Shown here: positions 21,507 to 32,138 of the stretch, piece after piece
How the letters are laid out: the number at the start of each line of letters is the position of its first letter
Position numbering within the stretch: position 1 is the stretch's first letter
Assembly: GCF_040954645.1 (NCBI RefSeq)
Contig: NC_092808.1
Coordinates: forward strand, 84,699,389 to 84,763,388
Length of the DNA: 64,000 nucleotides
Origin: Diabrotica undecimpunctata
Lineage: Eukaryota; Arthropoda; Insecta; Coleoptera; Chrysomelidae
Direction: 5' to 3'
The notes under the pieces: model-generated
What the model was told of the DNA's origin: nothing
Databases searched by the model: none
Seen by the model: the letters and a program-made list of their open reading frames with translations, nothing else
Translations under genes and position numbers: made by a program

Positions 21507-22834
21507 GACTTTTTTATTAATATTATTACATTATTGTCATTTTTAAATACTTATGGATATTGCATTTTAATTTCTATTGTATTATTATATGGAATTATGT
21601 TGCACTGTATTGTAGTGTAGTTTTTTATGTATATTATTGTCATTTTTAAATATTTATGAATATTGCAGTTTAATTTGTATTGTATTGTTATATTAATAAC
21701 AAAATAAACAATGAATTTTACTGCAGAGTATGTGTAAAAAAAAACTTTTGCATTCAACTCCTTTCATACATATATGAAAATAAAAATATACATTTTCATC
21801 AAAATATTGATTCAATCCTTCATTGTTAGTAAGTTGTTATTAATTCTGTTTCTATTTCTGCTCTGCCTTACCTATAGCATTACATATGTAATGATTGTGC
21901 AGATTGACTCCCAAATAAATTTGTAACGGCGAATGCGTGTACTTATAGAAGTGTAACTTCCACCGGCAGTCCCACTGGACTGCCACACCCGTTTTTTTAT
22001 ATTTTTTTTAACATAATTTTGTACTTTTTGTACCAAACGCCATCGAGTGATGTTTAAAGAAAGGGACAGAAAACGGTAGAGAATTAAATTTGCTTCTAGT
22101 GTCTTGATTTTATATTGCAGTTTTATAACTTTGTTAAAGAAAAGATAATAATTGTATATTGTTTTTAGGTTGGCTGCAATAGTTGCAGCACCCGCTGTAG
22201 CTAGCGGATCCAGGAATGTCACTTTCAAGTGTGACTGATCCGAAGGTAGGAGATCACTTAATGCGATCTCACCGTGTGTAGATGTGGAAAACAGCAGTAC
22301 AAGTAGTGAAAACAGGAGAGTTGTGCTTGAGATGCAAACTTTTTAATTAAATACGTAGTTAAAACCTTTGTAATATACCTTAGATGTCACACAACACAGG
22401 AAAAGCGGGTACCAATATAACTATTCTATTATTATATTTTATATAAATGTAATATATCAATATGGTAGCAGTGCTCATTTTTATATCTTAAGAATTAAGT
22501 ACCTACCTAAAATAAATTGTAAAATCATATCTATTTCCTGAAATAATATCTACAGTTACTTGGTTTCAAAAATTTTGGCTGCTAGTTTTATAACATAATC
22601 AAACTGCTTAGCATCACAAACATTTTAATTTTGTTTAATAATAATAGTTTTAAATCGAAATTATTTGGAAAAATAATTTTAATACACATTTTTAAATTCT
22701 GAATTCGAACTAAATATGCTTTATTTTTAACATCTCAAAATTTTTTAAAATAATAGCGACTATGTGAAATTAGATAAATTTCTTTATTGTTTATTGTTGC
22801 ATGGGTCCTCCTCTTTAGTTCATCACCTCAAGAG
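21507..22834. other. Non-coding A+T-rich stretch
   Basis: No gene seen. A segment at about 21935-22005 reads in reverse as aagttacacttctataagt followed by cgc, similar to aagttatacttctatacgc at 21071-21089, so an interspersed repeat flanks the tRNA in inverted orientation. The rest is simple A/T sequence, with two tandemly similar blocks around attgtcatttttaaatact at 21532 and 21628. Confidence 0.45.
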
Positions 22835-23224
22835 CGTAGGCGCAAAATTTCGGGCCAATGCTTTTTAAATGCATTCATTTTTTTCGAATCCTGAGAAAAC
22901 TAACAAATATTTTTTAAAAATTTAAACACATAATGAAAGATTACATTATTACCGAGGGCCGAAAGTTCCTTAGAATAAACAAAAAAATTTTTTGAATAAG
23001 ATATTTGAGATTAAAAATAACACTAAATTTTCTCTATTTTTTTTTTTCACCCCTTTAACTTATTAAAATAAACATTATAGAAGTTTTCAGGGACTTTCAG
23101 CCCTCAGTACTAATGTATTCTTTCATTCGGCGTTTAAATTTTTCCGAAATACTTATTAGTTTACTCAGGATCCGAAAAAAATAAATGCATTTAAAAAGCA
23201 TTGGCCCGAAATTTTGCGCCTACG
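22835..23224. mobile_element. Foldback MITE-like inverted repeat
   Basis: Two arms of about 165 bases are mirror copies at roughly 85% identity: cgtaggcgcaaaatttcggg from 22835 and its complement cccgaaattttgcgcctacg ending at 23224, continuing through atgctttttaaatgcatt and aatcctgag. The middle (about 23000-23060) is A/T-rich and unpaired. No coding sequence. The size and structure fit a non-autonomous foldback transposon. I could not define a TSD. Confidence 0.8.
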
Positions 23225-24129
23225 ATCTTAAAATGAATTAAGTTTTAAATGGTGTTTTAAAAAATTTTTGTCTCATGTTTGAGTTGACATGTTATAGTTT
23301 AAGACCGGATTTGTTTTTATTTATTTTTTGTTTTTCGAAACAATATCTCTTTAGAATCAAAACAATCTGAAATATTGTAGCGAATGAATAAAAATAAATA
23401 ATAAAATAATAAATAATGAACTCAGACATAACAGTGATATATTTCAGATCAAATGATCAAAATGAGTTTATCTTGCTTTAATGGAAGTTTTATTTTAATT
23501 TTATATTTTGAAAATATATCAAATTTAAAATCTGGGCGAGGTAGATTATTAGGATTGTATTTAGGTGACCATGCGGACCATTAGTGTTGAGATGCCCGTT
23601 CTGCATAAACGTCGGAAAAAACCTATTTAAAAACTCCAACACAATGTGCAGAATAAATGTGAAAAGCCCCATCAGGCATGAACAACATAACGTATTTAAA
23701 TAGCTTTAAAATAGCTTAAAATTACAAAACTGAAAGTGCTTTTCAGCATTTAATAGATTGGTAAGCAAAAATGGTTCTAATAAATAATAATTGTTAATAA
23801 TGTGAACGGAAATGTTAACAGAAAATATTTGGTGGGTTTGGGTGCCATGATGTAGAACTACCCGTCATACACCAAGTACACGGTTCGATTGTAATTGTAA
23901 TAAGAGTCTAATGTTACCAAAAACCTTTTATTAACTAAAAAATCAGTTTCAGAATAAAGTATAAAAGTTTAGTTACTCAAATAACGAAAATCTTATTTCT
24001 TGGATCTTTTAAATCATCGTATTAATATCGTACATAAAATAAAAATTGCGGCGCGGTGATAAAATATAATGTAAACTTTCTTCACAACGCGCGACGTCTG
24101 GTCAGGCCAAAGACTTTACAGACTGCATC
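23225..24129. other. Non-coding stretch
   Basis: No gene or repeat that I can support, apart from short A/T tracts. Confidence 0.45.
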
Positions 24130-24143
24130 TTACAATATAAACT
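24130..24143 (+). repeat. SINE target-site duplication, left
   Basis: ttacaatataaact, identical to 24382-24395. Confidence 0.9.
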
Positions 24144-24381
24144 GTGGCAGCTGTAGCTCAGTGACTATGTTACTGGCTTAATAAGCTGGAAGGCCCGGGT
24201 TCGATTCCCAACACCGACAAATTTTTCCATTTCTAATTTAACTGAGCTGCCACTGTGCTTTGGAGGGCACGTAAAGCCGTCGGTCCCGGCTTTATGTAAC
24301 GAGTAGTCGTTAAGTCATGTTAGGGGCGCTTGCTCGACTTGATAACCCTAACACTAGACCTTAGCCAGAACTTTACTTTTT
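24144..24381 (+). mobile_element. tRNA-derived SINE, full length with target duplications
   Basis: The head is tRNA-like, with an A box (tgtagctcagtg, 24152-24163) and a perfect B box (ggttcgattcc, 24198-24208). The body contains gtgctttggagggcacgtaaag and tcatgttaggggcgcttg, and the tail ends in ctttacttttttt. A perfect 14-bp duplication ttacaatataaact flanks it (24130-24143, 24382-24395), as expected from LINE-driven integration. The same body occurs at about 36.5 and 37.06-37.31 kb. It would be transcribed by RNA polymerase III and encodes no protein. Confidence 0.9.
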
Positions 24382-24395
24382 TTACAATATAAACT
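24382..24395 (+). repeat. SINE target-site duplication, right
   Basis: ttacaatataaact, identical to 24130-24143. Confidence 0.9.
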
Positions 24396-25429
24396 ATAAA
24401 CATTGCCCATAATTATTAACGTAAATAAAAATGTTGAGTCGCCTTAACGGGGAAGAATGTGGTTTATAAGATTAAAACGATCAAATTTCGTTAGACACAC
24501 CCCAATAAACGCTTTCTTGAGATCGTTATTATTTTAATATGCTTATAAAATAAAATCGAACCTAAATTGAATAAATATTAAATTGCTCTAACAGGTGGTA
24601 TATTATTTCATGTTTCATTTCAACTGTGGATTATGAATTTTCGTTGGCTCATTTGAGGTTGTTATGAAAATTTATAATGCCATATCTTAAGTAGTTGGCT
24701 TCATCAGTAAACAATGATACATCAAAATTTAAATTGCTACTTGGATTTTTTTAAACTATTGACAATACTGCATACGGAGGAGATCATTATTAGCTACACA
24801 TTAAGTATATTGGGGACACACTGTAAAAAATGTTCAGTAAATCTGGTGATTTCAAAACGGTAAGAAATTGTAACCCTCATTAAACTAGATATTTTTTTTT
24901 ATATAATGGCTATAGCATAGCCAATTAGCCAGACTATTCGTGTTAAGTTAGTTTATCTTTTGTAATAAATTTACAATAAATGTACTGACATAATATATTA
25001 TGAGAAATTAATTGCCTATGTTAAAAAATATTTTTCTCTTAAATAAAAATATTACTTTTTTTAAAGAATTGTTTATATATTTTGATATATTGTTTTTATA
25101 TAGTTCTTTTTTTATTTTTTAGTTCCTTATGTCTTTTCTTTTGTTTTTTATTCATTTATTTTATTTTTTTTGTATGACATATTTACAATTTTTAATTTTA
25201 TTACCTAAGCCTATTTATAATATAAATTTATAGAGGTCATAATGTTAGTAGACATATTTTTTCAGTTTTGTATAACATATTTACAATTTCTTATTTTAAT
25301 ATCTAAGCCTATTTACAATCTTAATTTACAGGATGTTATATATTCATTCGTATATACACTTAACGTCTGCATATTTTTTGGAAAAATAATTGTATTTAAA
25401 TTGACAGGTAAAAGGCAATTTAATTTAAT
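24396..25429. other. Non-coding stretch
   Basis: A+T-rich, with two similar blocks (tatgacatatttacaattttt at about 25174 and ataacatatttacaatttctta at about 25270), an old short tandem duplication of about 95 bases including ctaagcctatttataat. No gene seen. Confidence 0.45.
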
Positions 25430-25686
25430 TCACTTTTCGTACATTAAAATGGTACTTTGTCTGTACTGTCCACACTCCAATATGAGGTGCTGTATATCTC
25501 CCGTTTTACCATAGGTGCAATATGGGTTATCAGTGATACTTATGCTGTTTTGGTATGCTGGGGTGAGTGCGTGATTTGATCTTATTCTGTTTATTGTTTT
25601 TATAACTAACATATTTGACACATATTTAAACCATCTCGTATTGGGAATGAGTGGTTGGCAATTTCTTAAATCTATTTCTGTTGTAC
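25430..25686 (-). mobile_element. LINE ORF2 C-terminal fragment
   Basis: The minus-strand frame 25430-25621 gives TINRIRSNHALTPAY and NPYCTYGKTGDIQHLILEC, the Cys/His tail found at the end of many LINE ORF2 proteins (C-x-C/Y-G...D..H...C). It is collinear with a preceding stop-containing segment up to 25686, where a TGTAACGAG sequence begins, suggesting interruption by an LTR. The 3' end fades into A/T-rich DNA. Confidence 0.6.
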
Positions 25687-26810
25687 TGTAACGAGTCCGT
25701 TACTTAAATAATCGTTTACCTTCTTTTTGTGACTGGAATCTTTTAATTTAATTCTAAATTAAATTCATATTGAAATATTCTTAAACTAAATATTTAAAAC
25801 TCCAGTAAATTTTATTTTCGAAAGTTGGCATTAAATCCCGCCCTCTGTCTAAGACTCTGAAAGTACATCGTGGTGACAGCCGTAGCACCGTCAGATCGCC
25901 ACTTGTTGCTGGAATCTCTTCGAGTGAACATCGTTTGTTTAAGGCGGCTGGGGAAGTGCCACTTTTTTTTCCCGAATTTGGTTTAAGTTTATTTTATGTG
26001 AAGAGCTGTTTATGTTATAAAAAACCATTTAAGTTATTTTGTTGTTTTGTACGAGGATATTTTCAGTTGGATCACCCTAGCCGGTAAGATAACATTACAA
26101 ATAAATTATAAGGAAAAATCCTTCATATCATCCGCCATTGTTAGTAAAATTCAGACCTATTTTAATTTCGTCTTTGATAGGTATTTCATATATTTTATAC
26201 ATGTTATATTTCACCTTATTTCATCAAGGAAAAGTTTTATACCTAAGTAAATTATAAGTATTAGATTTTATATCTATCTCAAATTTTTATTTCCTTTCAA
26301 GAGTTAAAGCGAACAATTATTTATTTCAATTTCATACCGTTTAAACCGGCTAATATTTCTTTTTTTTCCTATTCTATAATATATAACGATCATGTTTTCC
26401 GTTAAAATTATCTATTTAATATATCCATACATTATAAAAACATTGTCACACCATTCGAAGGTCACTATTTACCGAAAACCATTAAGGTTTTTATTTCAAT
26501 TAAGGTCACTTGCTGACATTTTTTGTATCGCCTTTCAAGATTGATAACCCTTGTGTTTTTCCTTACCTTTTGTATGTACAAAAACATGGAGTAACACAAC
26601 TATTCCTTTTAGCCTACTCAAGAATCCAGTTACAAGTCAGGGGAAGAATTTTTTTTCAGTTTTGGGGTTATACTTACTAAGGATAAGGGGAAGGAGTTCC
26701 AAGTTTTTTATGGGAAATTAAGAAGAATTTTAAATTGAATTATTTGTTCAATTAGTACCTATCTTTCATATTTCAGCAATACAAGATATCTCGGAAGAAA
26801 ATATTTAACT
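25687..26810 (+). mobile_element. Probable solo or terminal LTR of an LTR retrotransposon
   Basis: The stretch starts TGTAACGAGTCCGTTAC exactly where a LINE reading frame stops. It holds no coding sequence and is followed at 26814 by tggcgcccaagcattc, a primer-binding-site-like TGGCGCCC. About 1.1 kb is within the LTR size range. I see neither a matching second LTR nor gag-pol downstream, and the 3' boundary lacks a clear CA, so the call is tentative. Confidence 0.4.
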
Positions 26811-26813
26811 TCC

Positions 26814-26831
26814 TGGCGCCCAAGCATTCAC
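26814..26831 (+). other. Possible primer-binding site
   Basis: TGGCGCCC followed by aagcattcac resembles the TGGCGCCC starts of retroelement primer sites. It sits just right of the presumed LTR. Confidence 0.35.
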
Positions 26832-27415
26832 TAGAGCAACTTTTGCTTTTCATCTGTTTATTTCTTGGTGGTTTTCTTGTCATTAGTTCTTATATCTTAC
26901 GGTCTCTGTAGGGCATGCAAATTGGCCGAATCCTTCTTTGAGTGTCAAGTGGTCATTCTCCTGCATAGTCGCTAGCCAACACTTAATTCTGCTATAATTT
27001 AAAATTCATAGTTACTCTTTATTTATTTCTTCTACATAATTTATTTCTATCTAATCCCTTCCATCTTCTGTTATTCCACATATTAGTTCGTTGGTGTATC
27101 AAGGTACATTTTAGAGTTTACCCTTTTGCTACACTGGATAGCGTCACCCAGACTCCCCTAGCACAATTTTTGCTACATTAACATATTTTTGTTACAGTAC
27201 TTTGGTTCTATAAATGTTGCCAACGTTATTTGCAGTTGTTTTTACTGATATTATCTATGTCTGTTACTGGTAGAAGTATGTAGATTTAGCTAATTTGTAC
27301 AGTAGTGCCAGTAAAATTGCTCATTCCAACGTACTTTTACAAAAACTTATTAGTAAATGTATGGTTAATTTTGTACATTTTTACCATTAACCATTTACCA
27401 TTTTTACCGTTAACC

Positions 27416-27456
27416 ATTGATTAAAAACTACTATACATGAGTAGTTTTTAATCAAT
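27416..27456. repeat. Perfect 17-bp-arm hairpin
   Basis: attgattaaaaactact (27416-27432) is the exact complement of agtagtttttaatcaat (27440-27456), with a 7-base loop atacatg. It may be the tip of a small foldback element or an insertion scar. Confidence 0.85.
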
Positions 27457-27725
27457 GCTACAGCTCAGTAAAATTACCGTATACAGGTAATTTATGTACT
27501 GGTAGAGGGTAAATCTGCTAAATATGTTTTACAGTGTATATTTTTAAATATTTCAAACCGTTTTTTGACCAATATTTACTTGTTGTGGTATACCTGAAAG
27601 AAATATATCTGTTACTTGCATCTAAATTTTCGTTGATTATTCGAAGAACCTGATCTTCCAATTTCGAAAATTTGGCAGTCTAGGTCACCCAATAATATTT
27701 CTTGATTTAGCAGAAAATTTCATGA

Positions 27726-27773
27726 ATGTGTGTATGTGTGCATGTGTGTGTATGTATATGTGTGTATGTGTGT
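27726..27773 (+). repeat. (GT)n/(TATG)n microsatellite
   Basis: Interrupted tgtgtatgtgtg repeat, 48 bases. Confidence 0.85.
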
Positions 27774-28711
27774 CTTTTTTTGCATAGAAATATTGACTTA
27801 TATTTGTAGAGTATGTAAATATTTGCTGTATTCTTCTTTCTTTTAAGTATCCGAATAAGCAGAATCAGATATTGCGGCCTGGCGTCCGTTTTATTGTTTA
27901 TTTTTAACACGGCAATTAACCGAGCATACTAGCGTGCAATACACCCGTGTTTTGTTTTGATGAAAAATCTCTGACAGAATTCATAAAAGTTGAGGCGTGT
28001 TCAAAATACAGCAAATAATGTAAATTTATCGCGTGAGCGAAATGAATACACGTCGTAAAAAGTATTAAGAGAGCATTTACCCCTGACTACTAATGTTAAA
28101 TTAAATTACCTCGTCTAAATTAAAATAGATAATCCCAAGAATATGATGTTAACAACTCACTTAAACGAGAAGTTCTCTTTTGTACTTATAGGTTTGTTCA
28201 CTGGAAACATTTTTCGATTAATATATCGGTATTTATTTTTAAAGTACTTATAACCAAATAAAAATTTCAAAAATATTTACATTTGATTATCTTTTAAACA
28301 TTATTACTGATTTATACTGATGTAAAACGTGACATAATATATGCTTTGAAGTGACATATATGCTTAAGTTTTTTTGAAAACTCTAGCTTTCTATGGCCCT
28401 ACTTTCAAATATTTTCCTTGTCATATTATTTTTTGATCCAGCAAATTCTTACTGAATTAGTTTTTTGTGCATAATGATAGTTATTCAAAAAAAAATTATA
28501 TTGGCTAATTGGTTGTAAATATAAAAAAAGACTAAAAATAAAGAGATAAAAGGAGAATACCAGTTGACGGTAAATAGAATTAGATAATTATATTGTCCAG
28601 TTAATAGTTTTTAGAACGTTACAAAAGGGAGTAAACTGGCACCCTTACAAAGTAAGTTTATTTTAAGATCTAATGGAAAAAGACTTTAATCTACGAGTTG
28701 AATTTTATAAA

Positions 28712-29155
28712 ACTAACCCTTCTGTCAATACGTCCGGGGCCTAACTAGTAACACAACATTTTTTTGCAAAACTTATTCTTCATTCATCAAAGAAGTCTCC
28801 TTTAGCGGCAATACAATCATTCCAACGCTTTTCTAATTTTTCGATGCCGCCCTTGTAAAACGAGTTATCTTTGCCTTCAAAATAGTCTTCAGATTTGGCA
28901 ATTACTTCCTCATTGGGGCGATATCTCTTTCAATGCAAAAGCATTTTTTTAGATCGGAATAAAAAAAAAGTGGTAATCGTTGGGGGCAAGATCTGGACTA
29001 TATGGTGCGTGCGGAAGCAATTCAAAGCCCCATTCGTGCGTTTTTGATATCATTGATCTTATGATGTAGTCGATTTTGTTTCTTGATCTACCGTAATGCA
29101 TACTTCTTAACTGTTGTCTACCGTAGTGGATATTATTCGATATATGCTTAGTATA
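28712..29155 (-). pseudogene. mariner transposase 3' end, decayed
   Basis: Read right to left, frames give GFELLPHAPYSPDLAPNDYH (about 28.96-29.03 kb), which holds the third catalytic Asp (NDY) of the mariner DD34D triad. DYFEGKDNSFYKGGIEKLEK and RWNDCIAAKGDFF (28.79-28.9 kb) follow, the usual C-terminus of SETMAR-like mariners. A terminal-repeat-like ttaggccccggacgtattga lies (in reverse) at about 28.72-28.74 kb. The element is truncated on its 5' side near 29.16 kb and contains frame breaks. Confidence 0.8.
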
Positions 29156-30540
29156 AAATGGATCATAAATAAATTGATCCTTTCCTCCTATGGTGCAGAT
29201 TCTCTAAGAAATAGTGAATAGTTGAGGAAACTTTTGTTTAATTTTTTGTAATTTACTCTTAAAATTACAATAACGATTGCAGTTTCTGTTGTATTGTTGT
29301 TGTGTTTATTTACTTTTATATTTTTTTTCTATAAAAGTCTTAAAGTTATCTTCTTTATGGACAAGTTTAATAATTATTTTCAAATATCATTCGTACTTTT
29401 AAAAGTTTCTGAATATTTACTTTAATGTGCTTATGTCAATCGTACTAAAATATTTTGTTGATAATAATATATGTATTTACGTGGGTCGTTTTATTAATTT
29501 TGGAATATCTTGTACACGTAGATTTAAAAAACACTGATTTTGTTTTATGACAATATAAATATTACTATTATTAAAACTTCATTTGCTGGAAAAAAAATTA
29601 TAGTTTCTAGCGGTCATTACTTTTTGGCATCCCATTAGCTCCCATTAGATCCCACTATTTTACTAGTTCTCGTTTTTCTTTTATTATAGTGCTATTTACT
29701 AAGGTTTGGGCTATTTTATTCGTTATGATATTCGATTAGTTTTTTCGTTTTTATAAATGTATTTCTAGATAAATAACTTTAATTCTAGATAGATAACTTT
29801 AATTTCTATATTCGTGACATAGTACGTAAGAAAATATTGTACATTTTAATTGAGTTATGCTGTAGAAAATAATATCAAAACAATTGTTACAATATTTAAA
29901 AAATTTTTAATATTTTTAAGGTTTATTCATATAAAGTTGATTTTAGTTTAATTTTTTATATATATTTTATATTTTTAAATAAATATTTTTATACTATAAT
30001 AGAAAAATCTAACCAATTAGTGTAAATAAAAATCAAAGTGACTGTATATGTATTAATGGATTAAAATCAAAAATTGTATATTTATGTATATATTTGGTAA
30101 TATGTAAATATCGAAAATAAGAATATGTACTATCTGCAATAATTAATACTGTAAAATATGAAATGTTACCTATCTACTGCTCGTTAAGAAAAATATATGG
30201 TGTTAGCATAACATCTAGTAAACTATTGTGATGTACAATCATATAGGGAAAACATAAATCCAATGTATATATATCGGAAAAATATCTAATTAATTTCAAA
30301 TTATATTTGCTTTTATTCTTGTCAAATAGTCATTTTAATTAAACATGTTACAAATGTTTACTTAAAGACAGCAAAAGCGTTAGCAAATAAAAAACTAAAT
30401 AATATAGTGATAATAAATTTATCACACATAAAAAACATTCGTCAAAAAAGATTTGTCAATAATTAATTTATATTTTATATATAGTTTACATCGATACTCC
30501 AAACCGAGCGGACGTTAAATGGTTCTCCGTTATCAACATG
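29156..30540. other. Non-coding very A+T-rich stretch
   Basis: No gene seen. A short tandem pair tctagataaataactttaat / tctagatagataactttaat lies at about 29764-29803. The last 60 bases (ccgagcggacgttaaatgg) probably belong to the 5' UTR of the following LINE. Confidence 0.45.
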
Positions 30541-30718
30541 CGACCGGTTTTATCGAATTGAACAGATAAATGTTAAGTGAATAAAAAGCAATCAATTAGT
30601 AATAGACTTAAAAACAATAAACTCATCAAATTAAATTTAAAAACAATTCAGTAATTTATTTATAATATTTCCAACGGGGAATGGACCAGGATTCGACAAC
30701 TACATAGTTAGCCAACAA

Positions 30719-32084
30719 ATGCAAAATGTAAACAGCCAGCCATTACCAATCCAATATCCATCAAACCAAATAAACTGTTACCCAAAAATGCAGATTTCAA
30801 ACAGCACACAGGTTCAATCACAAATCAATAATATACATGGTTATCCACAAATCTCATCACAAACACCAGGTATGTACAATATGCAAATAAATCAAAGCAC
30901 CACCAATTCTTCGACGAATATGATATTTCCGCCCAATCAAGAACAATATATAAATCAATAAAACGCGCCACATAATAGCAATATAAATAGCCAGCCATAC
31001 TACAGAATGTCATCAACAAGCGATGACGAACCAGAAAGTGCAAATGTGTCAACAAAAAACTCATGGCATGTAGTTAAAACTACAAAACGCAGAAAAATCA
31101 GATTAATTGTAGAAACAGACAAAGAAGATGATACCATTACACTATCGAACAAATATACCTAACGGATACCCAAGAAAATGAAACCAATTAAAATGAAACA
31201 GCGCCAAGAAAACCTAAACCACCACCAATATTTGTTTACGGTGTAAGCGACTTCCCAGAAATGAGAAAAAAATTTACAAAAATAGCTGAAGCTGAACAAT
31301 ACGAAACCAGGACTATGGCAAATAATACAGTCGAAATAATTTGTAGCGTTACAGAAATATACAGAAAATTATCAAGATATATGAGAGAGAACAACATTAC
31401 TCATCACACATATCAACCAAAGGAAGAAAGGGCCTATAGAGTCTTAATTAAATACCTTCACTATTCACATGTAATAGAAGATATCAAAGAAGAACTGACA
31501 AAACTGGGTCACAGGGTAAGAAACATCATTAATGCTAAACATAGGATTACAAAAGAGCCGGTAAATATGTTCTTTGTTGACTTTGAACCATCAGACAATA
31601 ACCAAGATATTTATAAATTTCAGAAATTACAATACTGCAATATACAAATTGAACCACCCATAAAAAACAAAAATATCATCCAATGTATAGATGTCAATTA
31701 TATGGCCATTCAAAAACACATTGCAATAGACCATATTTATGTGTGAAATGTGGAGGGCAGCACAGTACAAACAGCTATAAAACGAACAAGAACACACCAG
31801 CTACATGTGCTTTATGTGGAGGAGATCACCCAGCTAAGTATAAAGGATGCGAATATTATCGTAATTTAAATAGAAATAAAAATATAGCACAAACTATATA
31901 TAATCATCACCAAAATATGTCGCAAGCACGTAACAGAAACTTTATAGCCAATACAGTAAGAACAAATGTAAGCTATGCTAATGCAGCGAGTAATAGACAA
32001 CCTCCTGCTGCTCCTTCAGATAACCAAGATTCAAACACTATTCTTATGAAGTTTTTAGAAGAATTCAAAGCCATGTTTCATTAA
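30719..32084 (+). pseudogene. LINE ORF1, gag-like with PRE_C2HC domain and zinc knuckles
   Basis: A Gln/Asn-rich N-terminus (30719-30961) ends in a TAA. A basic segment and PPIFVYGVSDFPEM (31.22-31.26 kb) open the PRE_C2HC-type domain, which continues with TYQPKEERAYRVLIKYLH and ELTKLGHRVRNI in the open stretch 31261-31746. After a frameshift at about 31.69 kb, 31683-32084 gives CQLYGHSKTHC, CVKCGGQHST and CALCGGDHPAKYKGC, three CCHC-type knuckles (one Cys replaced by Tyr in SYKTNKNTP). The role is RNA chaperone/packaging of LINE RNA. It directly precedes ORF2. Confidence 0.8.
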
Positions 32085-32138
32085 ATCTTGCAACAAAACA
32101 GCATGGTAATATACATGCTAAGTAAACTCGTATGCAAA

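Larger units (their letters stand above)
26832..28711. other. Non-coding stretch
   Basis: No gene seen. It contains a perfect 17-bp hairpin (27416-27456), short ttaccat/ttaacca repeats at about 27380-27420 and a GT-rich microsatellite. Confidence 0.45.

Noticed and set aside
24144..24220. Functional tRNA gene
   Set aside because: The tRNA-like head has poor stems and is fused to a SINE body shared by other copies, with flanking TSDs; it is a SINE, not a tRNA.
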